64,000 nt of DNA from Piezodorus guildinii. Its lineage: Eukaryota > Arthropoda > Insecta > Hemiptera > Pentatomidae. Location: contig CM041294.1 of NCBI GenBank assembly GCA_023052935.1, positions 87,838,616-87,902,615 of the forward strand. Direction: 5' to 3'. Below, piece after piece: positions 57,166 through 64,000 of the stretch (within the stretch, counting starts at the first letter, position 1; each line of letters begins with the position of its first letter). The translations under genes and the position numbers were made by a program. Below the pieces are notes generated by a model. The model was given only the letters and a program-made list of their open reading frames with translations, made no database searches and had not been told where the DNA came from.

Positions 57166-59164
57166 TTCTTAATCGTTTTTTTCTATTTGAATATTTTATT
57201 TTCCTTTTTTCAACCCTACCTCGCCATTGAGGGGTATACAGCGGAAAATTACAATGCCGTTGTGCCATCTTCTGCTAGATATGGTAAGATAGCGATGAGC
57301 TCAACAAGAGAAGCTGTTAGAGAGATCAGAAACACGCCGAGGCGAGAACAGAATGGCACCTATTGTCTGCCTTGAACAGCCACTTCTTATCTCTGTTTGT
57401 CTTTATCATTTAAGCTCTCCAATAAGATTAGATATTGGCGCCGTATCGATGGCTACCGCTGTCATATTAGTTATATTCCGATCCAAACTCAATGTTTATT
57501 TCGAAATTGATCATTGTAACTGCAATCAGGAGCATTCATTATACGGTTTCTTTAAATTAGGGCTACGGATGTAAGTTCAAAACAATTTCGGATCTGAACT
57601 TTCACTTGTCTATTGCGGATGTTTATATTTGAAGAATTTTTCGTTTTAAAAAGAATATCGTGTCAAAAAATATTAATTTTATCAACTCAAAAAGGGATAT
57701 CATTCGTACTTTTTATACATTTCAAAATTTATTATTTTTTATAAACTGATTTATCCAGAATAATACAATCTGTCTAGTAAGGTTAGAGTAACAGCCATAC
57801 GAAATCTTTCATCCCATATGCACAGAGGAAATAAAAATAAAATAAGCAATTACAAAGAAGAAAAATATATAATAATAAATGAATAACTTAGACAAAATTC
57901 ATGTGCCAGGTTCAAACCCTGGCTGAGGCAGAATAATTCATTCTGTCATTTCAGCCGTGGAGCGACCTTGAGGTATGGAAACATTCCTGGGGCATAATCA
58001 GCCCCTTTAAAGTTGATTCGCGGCCGAGCGTGGTTTAGTTGGCACCTCCTTGCATGTTCGTTGGCCCGACTCCCATCATGGGTTTTAGAGGTACAGGTGT
58101 TTTTTTTAGATAAAATTGATACCTATATACAATATTTATATACTGTCATTGGGAACTCCGAATAAAACCCTGAAACCGGCTCTGGTAGTCAACATTTATT
58201 AACGTTTTAACATTACAAATGATTACGTAAGGACCCTTGGATCGTTTATATGAGACAATTAGGCCTGTGTTGAGATTTAAATTGAAGTTTTAATTATTAT
58301 TTCGAATATATATATTTTATATATATATAATTATATAATTATATTAAATATATTATATTAAAACATTGCCAGATATCTATAAGAGACAGAATATGTTGAG
58401 AGTAGACCAGACCCTCTCCTAAAAAACCGCGACTTACATTATTAACATGTGGTTCTCAGCTTCCAGTCAAATAGAGCTTTTTATCTCTTTCTTCTCTTCC
58501 ACTCCAGGCGGCTGTCTCGGCTCTACAGAGGGCTTTTAACATCTCAACTCCGGTTTTAATAACCATTTCTTCATCTAATACTAATCAGGGATTCAAAATT
58601 TATACAATAGATTATATAGTATTAAAATAATAAAATTCCATCCGGCATATGGTCCCAATATGAGCTAGGTATTATTGCTTAATTAACAGAGTTTTAATAC
58701 GATTTAAATTATTTGCATGGTAGCTACACTAAACAGATAAAAGAAGAGCATAAAAGATTGAATATTATTATTAGGGATTCTCTGGACAGAGACGCATGCA
58801 AAAAGAGAGTTTTGATTGAAACTTCTCGTTCAGCAGAAGAAAACCCCCAACGCAGGAAACTGGACTCAGAAGAAACGACCCCAGGAATCAAAAAGGATGA
58901 AGAACTCTTGAAAAATAAATAGAGATATCATGTGAAATAATATTTGAGTGGTCGTAAAGGGTCTGTTAAAAATATGGTACATACTCGTGGTTAGTACAAC
59001 ACAAAAATCATAATTACTGATTTTAAAATATTCTTGTGATATTTAAATAATCATTTTTGACTCTATACTTAAATAGAATGTAAAAATTTCCATAACTGTT
59101 ATCTAAAAAAAGGGTAACTGAAACGCTTTTACATGTGCATACAATAAAATGGCATTCAATTGTA
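57166..59164. other. No recognised gene; possible tRNA-derived fragment
   Basis: Bases 57905-58095 include aggttcaaaccctgg (B-box-like) and gagcgtggtttagttggc (A-box-like), perhaps two SINE pieces, but with poor surrounding structure. Frames 57157-57375, 57353-57574 and 58713-58922 have no recognised domain. A (TA)n-like stretch lies at 58300-58350. Confidence 0.35.
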
Positions 59165-59690
59165 TATCATATATGCTTATCTAGAATTGAAAAGATGTAA
59201 TGGATTTGTTCGATGAAGGAATGGTATCTGGCCAAATCGATAACATATGCAGTATTAAGGTAATTATGGATGATTTTATTCATTAAAAAGTAAGGAGCAT
59301 TGAGGATTTCAAGTATTCCATTACAAAGTTTTTTTTTGTTTATTTAACGTCAGTTTATACCACGGTGAATAATCGGACGATGCTACAGTAGGAGTCCTAA
59401 ATTTTGCCTTTCCAGGTTTAATTTGGATAAGGAGCTTTAACGAGTACCTGACATTGCACAGGCTTTGAAGCACCTTCTTACGCCCCCTCCGATGGACGGT
59501 ATAACAAAGGATTTTTTAGTCCTATTAAAAAATCTTAGGGCTAAATGCGGGTTTTCAGCCCGTGAGCTTCGGCATAAAATGTTATGCTAGCCACTATGAT
59601 TCAGTTAACCCCTGTTCACTAAATTGATTAGAGGGTTTTTAGTAGAGTTCCAAACCTTAACTTCGTAAGTCCCAGAACAAATTATGAAAA
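59165..59690 (-). pseudogene. Jockey-like RT C-terminal relic split by a SINE
   Basis: Minus-strand pieces at 59180-59330 and 59625-59690 join across the SINE. Together they resemble the relics at 46.1-46.7 kb (reverse of gatttcaagtattcc and of gtagagttccaaaccttaac). Confidence 0.6.
59336..59622 (-). repeat. tRNA-derived SINE copy, diverged
   Basis: Tail gtttatttaacgtcag at the left, body in order, diverged tRNA-like head at the right. Confidence 0.8.
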
Positions 59691-60139
59691 TCAGTCTATA
59701 GTTGGTAAGTGAAAGATTTGAAAATTTGTCGAGCGTTAAAGTATTCTAGTAGTTCTGAAGGACGAAATATTATATAATTAAACCTTTAAAATCTGCTCCT
59801 TTACAAACCACGAAAGGATCAAGGGTTCAGTTAGAGATTCATACAATCCAAATCCAACTGTCGTTCATGGAAGTTAAATCGTTAGTAAGAAAGACGACAG
59901 TTTTTCCCTATTTTAAGAGCCGATAACTGATTACTACTGAGGGTCTCCCTAATATTTTACTATGCACCCAACGGCTGAAATAGCAGGATAAATAATTAAC
60001 CCGCCTTAGCGTGGTTCGAACTTAAGAAACTGAGAACCGAGATCCAGTGCCTTAAACACTGCCCTATTTTTCAATTCAAGAAATAGAAAAAGAGAGTCCT
60101 GAATTTTGCCAATACAGATTTAATTAGATATGAATACAA
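59691..60139. other. No recognised gene
   Basis: Bases 59990-60065 (cgtggttcgaacttaag) could be a degraded minus-strand tRNA-like head, but the evidence is weak. Confidence 0.35.
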
Positions 60140-60595
60140 CAATTACTTGATAAACGCTCAAACCTTCCTATTTAACCATTATTAGGCCTATTTGGACCTA
60201 CGGTATTGAACTATGTGGGTCCACTAAACCATCAATTTCCTCTCGCATCCAATCCCTGCAATCCTTCAAATTTTCAATGCTCCATACTTTGTTACGAATA
60301 AAAATCATCGATAAAGACCTAAATATGACATTAGTTGAAGACCTAGCCCGATACAGACTTTTCATTCCTAACATCCTGCCCTCTCAAACCTCTCCTCAAC
60401 ATTCCTGACAATCCATCGAGGCGACTTAAAAAAAAGATGGCCATGAGACATCCTACTATAAATTAGACATAGAAGTGCTACCAACGGATAATTTCTTCAC
60501 AGGACAATCATGTGTTCTAGCCATATAAAAATCCTATTTCCTAGTTGTATTGAATCAATAAAGTTGTAAATTTCTTTAAATAAATAAATATAAAA
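60140..60595 (+). pseudogene. Jockey-like RT C-terminal relic with 3' end
   Basis: Reads IRPIWTYGIELCGSTKPSIS then SRIQSLQS near 60180-60265, then broken frames to a PDNPSRRLKKRWPxDIL-like segment near 60405-60455. Ends in an A-rich stretch near 60590. Confidence 0.75.
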
Positions 60596-61325
60596 AATTA
60601 GGATATGGATCAAGTATTACTACATCGCACAGGATTGGGACCACTATTTTACGTTTCTTTCGAGAAAAAGGTATTATTTACTCCCTTTAATAATTCATCT
60701 AAAAAAGGCCAGCCGGAAAGTAGTTTTTAAAAGATTTTAATAAAGTGGCAGAGTTTTTGACAGCCTCATTTTATCTATCTACTAAGAATATTTTTTTCAA
60801 AATATTATGACTGTCTTAAAAGGAAGGAAATTCTCCTAATGAGCTTAAAGGGTTGTAACGATGATTATTTTATTTTTTAATGCTTGTTATCAAACGCGTT
60901 ATCATAGACTTTAGACTTTTGAACCCTCTGATCTTATGCTTAGTGTCATCGTTAACAACTCATATTATTACAATATTATCACTTGATTAAGCTCTTCTTT
61001 TCTACTAATTAAGTAAAGACATATCTGAACACTATTAATTTATAAGAAACCCTTTTTTTCTCTCTGTGAGATACCGTAATCTGGCTTTGTTAAGGGTATT
61101 TTTTTGTTTTGCCCCTTTGGAACTATCTCAACAATGTGTTTACTCTCAGAAAGGACGACGCACATGGGCATGAAAAGAACAATTTTTACTCTACCAAATC
61201 TCGATTTTTTTTTAAACATAATTTATTGTAATTAACAACTGTACTTTATAATACAAGTAAATAGGATAAAAGAAAAATGGCATGAAAAACACTTGTAGAA
61301 GAACTAACAAATGCTACCATTTCTG
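60596..61325. other. No recognised gene
   Basis: AT-rich. Bases 60600-60720 contain a diverged SINE-body-like segment (catcgcacaggattgggacc). Confidence 0.4.
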
Positions 61326-61665
61326 TAACTATTCTAAACTAGAAAGTCTCATGGCCATCTTCTTTTCAGAAGACTCGGAAGATTGTCAGGAATCGAAGAG
61401 GGGGCAAGGATTGAAACTAGTGGGTTAGAGTGGGAAAGGAGTTTCATATGGAAGGAGTGATATCTGGGTCGGGCCAGATCAGCAACAAATGGAACATTTA
61501 GATCTTGTTGGATGAGTTAATTTGTGAAAAAGTGAGGAGCGTTGAGGATTTTACAAAGGATATTGGATGTTAAGGATTGGATGAGGGAAGAATTTGATGG
61601 TTTAGTCGAGCCCCAAAGCTCAACTCCGTAAGTCCATATAGGCTTTATGATAGTTAGTAGAGGAG
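61326..61665 (-). pseudogene. Jockey-like RT C-terminal relic (minus strand)
   Basis: On the minus strand: TYGVELWGSTKPSNSS near 61635-61590, then a TDLARPRYHSF-like segment and the SFPDN..SSEKKMAMRLSSLE region at 61390-61340. Interrupted by indels. Confidence 0.7.
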
Positions 61666-61814
61666 TCTTTATACTAAATTTTAATACTTAAAAAATGTGA
61701 TATTTATTTTTTTTTTACTTTCAATTACATTTAAAAAAATTAATTGTTGCGATCGTGAATTTTACGAATTATTTAATAAGAATATTTCCCGAAAATACAT
61801 TTTTCAGAGCAGAG

Positions 61815-62050
61815 GGACAATGACCCGGCGTGGGGACTCCTGTGGTGTAGTTGATACCATAAGGCTGCAGGTTCAACCATGACAGGTGGCTCTACGATTT
61901 TTCAACAGGAGTAAAACATCCTTAGTTATGCCGTCTATTGCCGCGATGTCAGATACTCGTTAAAGATCCCTATCCTAATTAAACCTGGATAGGCAAAGTT
62001 TAGGACTCCCACTGTAACATCGTCCGCTTAGCTAAATCACAGAACTTTGA
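61815..62050 (+). repeat. tRNA-derived SINE copy (plus strand)
   Basis: Head near 61828-61880 (tgtggtgtagttgatacc, gcaggttcaacc), body with atcctaattaaacctggata and end ctaaatcac. Confidence 0.75.
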
Positions 62051-62084
62051 CAGATTGTTTACTATAATAACTTCTATATGAAAT

Positions 62085-62282
62085 GCAGATGGCTCTAGGA
62101 TTTTTTAATGGTAGTAAAACACCCTTGGTCATGCTGTCCTTCGGAGGGGACGTAAAATGGTGGTCCCGAGTCTAAGTGATGTCAGATAGTCTTTAAAGAT
62201 CGTTAAAGAATTGGCTGAATTTAGGACTACCGCTGTAGCATCGTCCGAGTAGTCACAGCAGCATAAAGGGACTTTAAATGAA
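62085..62282 (+). repeat. SINE body fragment (plus strand)
   Basis: Starts in the body (ggctctaggattttttaatg) and ends gggactttaaatgaataaa. The tRNA head is absent. Confidence 0.75.
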
Positions 62283-62284
62283 TA

Positions 62285-62460
62285 AACATAAATCAAGTCC
62301 CGTAAAAAGGTCTGTGTGTGAACCTAGCTCATAAACGATAATACGCGTATAACCGAAAGTTCGTATTTCGGAAGCGTATATTCCTGAGAATTTACTGTAT
62401 TTTTCTACAAAAATCGGCAAACTAGAACATTCATCTTCGATATAGAAGTATGTTATGCTA
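62285..62460 (+). repeat. Family A fragment
   Basis: Contains tcaagtcccgtaaaaaggtc and the following family-A order to about 62450. Confidence 0.6.
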
Positions 62461-62559
62461 GCCTCTACACCACAAGAGTACATGTTAAAGCTTTGCATTA
62501 GTGTGTAGTACTTTAAGTAAGGAGATATTGTTTAGAGATTCACAAAATAATTAAATCCA
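62461..62559. other. Short unassigned segment
   Basis: gcctctacaccacaagagta resembles a minus-strand SINE head fragment; nothing else is recognised. Confidence 0.35.
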
Positions 62560-62745
62560 GTAAATGGTGGTTCCTAGGAGCTGAGTGACATACAGACAAG
62601 ATTTTGTAATTGGAGTAAATCGTCGGTTATGCCGTCCTCAGGAAGATACGTGAAATGGTGGTCCTGCGCGATGGCAGGTAGTGGTTAAAGATCCGTACCC
62701 TAATTTTATCTAAAAAGCAAAATTTAGGAGTCCCACTGTAGATTT
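62560..62745 (+). repeat. SINE body fragment, diverged
   Basis: Contains gttatgccgtcctcaggaag and aggagtcccactgtag in SINE order. Confidence 0.65.
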
Positions 62746-63074
62746 ATTTTTTCTAAATTAAAATACAGGACTTTTAACTAAAGTTGCAGATTGTAACTAT
62801 GATCACTTCTTACGTAAAAAATGGTTTATTATTTCCAAATAATTTTTTTAAATAAAATAGCCTATCACCACTGCTAGTTTTAAAACGCAATATCTTTGCT
62901 ATTTTTTAACCAATTCCAATAATCTTTTCTTTTTTTTTTTTTTTGTGTGAGTGTTTGTTATTTTACAGTTAATTTAACTCTATATCAAAGTAGTTCCTAT
63001 ACAAATTCGCAAGGCAGACAGATTGACTTATTTGTTTATAATTATTCGTGGTTTCTTGATTTAAAAAAACATTT

Positions 63075-63230
63075 ACAATTTTTTTCTTTATCTTCGAAAA
63101 TAACTGAGTTATTGAATCATTTTTAATCGACCGTCATTTAAAACTAATTGGCTGATATCAACGTTATAGGTGTAAGGATCATCATCGGATTCCCTAGTAT
63201 TTTATTTGCCGAATTTCGAAAACAAATCGG
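63075..63230 (-). repeat. Family B fragment
   Basis: Same orientation as the right end of the 39.7-42.2 kb element: aactgagttattgaatcat, then a gctgatatcaacg segment. Confidence 0.6.
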
Positions 63231-63279
63231 ACGAGTAGTATTAGTAGTTTCTGATAGCGGGCATCTTTAAACTATTCAG

Positions 63280-63379
63280 AATTTAGATGAGGAATATGGT
63301 TGGGGCTGCAGTCATAAATTAGAAACACACATTTAAAATAAGTGCTATTTTAATTATGTGCCGACGTTTCGGCCTACAA

Positions 63380-63383
<4 letters not shown>
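63280..63383 (-). repeat. Truncated arm of the 18-kb palindrome family
   Basis: Matches 18091-18190: gatgaggaatatggttgggg, then cataaattagaaacacac, then gccgacgtttcggcctacaa, where it is cut by (TA)n. Only the GAAACGTCGGC half of the hammerhead-like motif remains. Confidence 0.75.
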
Positions 63384-63420
<37 letters not shown>

Positions 63421-63443
63421 TATATATATATATATATATATAT
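63381..63443. repeat. (TA)n microsatellite
   Basis: TA tract joining the palindrome-arm fragment to a family-A copy. Confidence 0.95.
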
Positions 63444-63568
63444 GAAATATATGGTAAGGAAAAGTATTGCGATTGTAAAAGTTTTCGAATTCCAGTTTTC
63501 AACGGAAACACACTTTTTAGGGTCCCCTGAGTCCAAATGACCAAGTCTAGCAAAAAGCTCTGTGTGTG

Positions 63569-63647
<79 letters not shown>

Positions 63648-64000
63648 TAACTCTCGGGCGAAAACGAAAAGTCCAATGAATCTGAAATTTCATATTTAAG
63701 ACAACTAACTATACGTCCGAAATGTTACAGAATCTTTTTCATCAAAACAGCTTTAATGATTTTGATTAAAATTTATATATCGATGAAAAATGTGATCGGC
63801 TTTAATATGAAATTGCAATATTTTAAAGTTTCTTACTCTGAATTATCTTTAATTTTGTACATTCTAAATGATTAACCATAATATAATCTTAATGACGTTG
63901 ATGAAGGATGGCTATATATAAAAGTTGGACGAATTTGAGTAACTAAGCAAAACTATTTTTTAACGTAATTTTTGGTTTACTGATAATAAGAACAGTAATA
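63444..64000 (+). repeat. Family A copy, 5' part, running off the window
   Basis: Starts tgaaatatatggtaaggaaa and continues to the window edge. It contains (GT)n at 63561-63646. Confidence 0.8.

Noticed and set aside
57895..58095. A second intact SINE or tRNA gene
   Set aside because: B-box-like sequence precedes the A-box-like one on the same strand, and spacing is wrong for one unit; left only as a possible fragment.
63374..63676. His-Thr-rich frame
   Set aside because: Translation of (GT)n and (TA)n tracts.

Overview
The window is AT-rich, repeat-dominated eukaryotic DNA. I recognise no conserved host protein gene, rRNA gene, functional tRNA gene, CRISPR array or bacterial-type operon. 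The repeat mix is Jockey-like and RTE-like non-LTR retrotransposons, a Penelope-like element (PLE) with a GIY-YIG nuclease, a mariner DNA transposon, a tRNA-derived SINE and many (TA)n/(GT)n tracts. It suggests an animal, most likely an arthropod. That is inference from repeat content; the species cannot be read from the sequence.

Layout. 0.2-4.3 kb: copies of a ~1.3 kb non-coding interspersed repeat (my label 'family A'), one holding a SINE and one an old non-LTR remnant. 5.0-5.6 kb: RNase H relic. 7.3-11.4 kb: an inverted family-A copy carrying a whole but decayed RTE-like element (13-bp target-site duplication, TSD) and a perfect 130-bp-arm palindrome (14-bp direct repeats). 13.8-15.0 kb: non-LTR 3' end and repeats. 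18.06-19.15 kb: a second palindrome with ~420-bp arms. 19.6-22.9 kb: an internally deleted Jockey-like element and an antisense RTE-like RT fragment. 24.5-27.2 kb: tRNA-derived repeat, single PLE-type terminal repeat, family A, Jockey-like relic. 27.9-31.5 kb: a ~1-kb-arm inverted repeat with two divergent copies of a small ORF beginning MSEFPLCNCQ, one arm interrupted by a 5'-truncated Jockey insertion with 13-bp TSD. 32.2-37.7 kb: tandem PLE, a 5'-truncated unit followed by a complete one with open RT and GIY-YIG reading frames. 37.84-38.74 kb: internally deleted mariner with ~31-bp inverted repeats. 39-45.5 kb: families A and B, SINE, microsatellites, a non-LTR 3' end with a (TTA)n tail. 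46-51 kb: relics and an isolated GC-rich island. 52.5-54.0 kb: the youngest-looking Jockey insertion (open frame, poly-A, 13-bp TSD). 54-64 kb: decayed repeats, SINEs and a mariner relic.

The main signal is a shared RNA-like hairpin in the PLE terminal repeats and in small palindromic elements with no coding body. It has a hammerhead-ribozyme-like core (CTGATGA, covarying stem II, GAAACGT[C/T]). Two palindromes also share a single-copy 3' tail motif and are flanked by 11-15 bp direct repeats. This fits a non-autonomous, ribozyme-bearing PLE satellite family. One extra base between the core and stem II in every copy means catalytic activity must be tested, not assumed. Second, the complete PLE takes its start codon from the 3' tail of the unit upstream, so tandem insertion seems to be what makes its ORF expressible.
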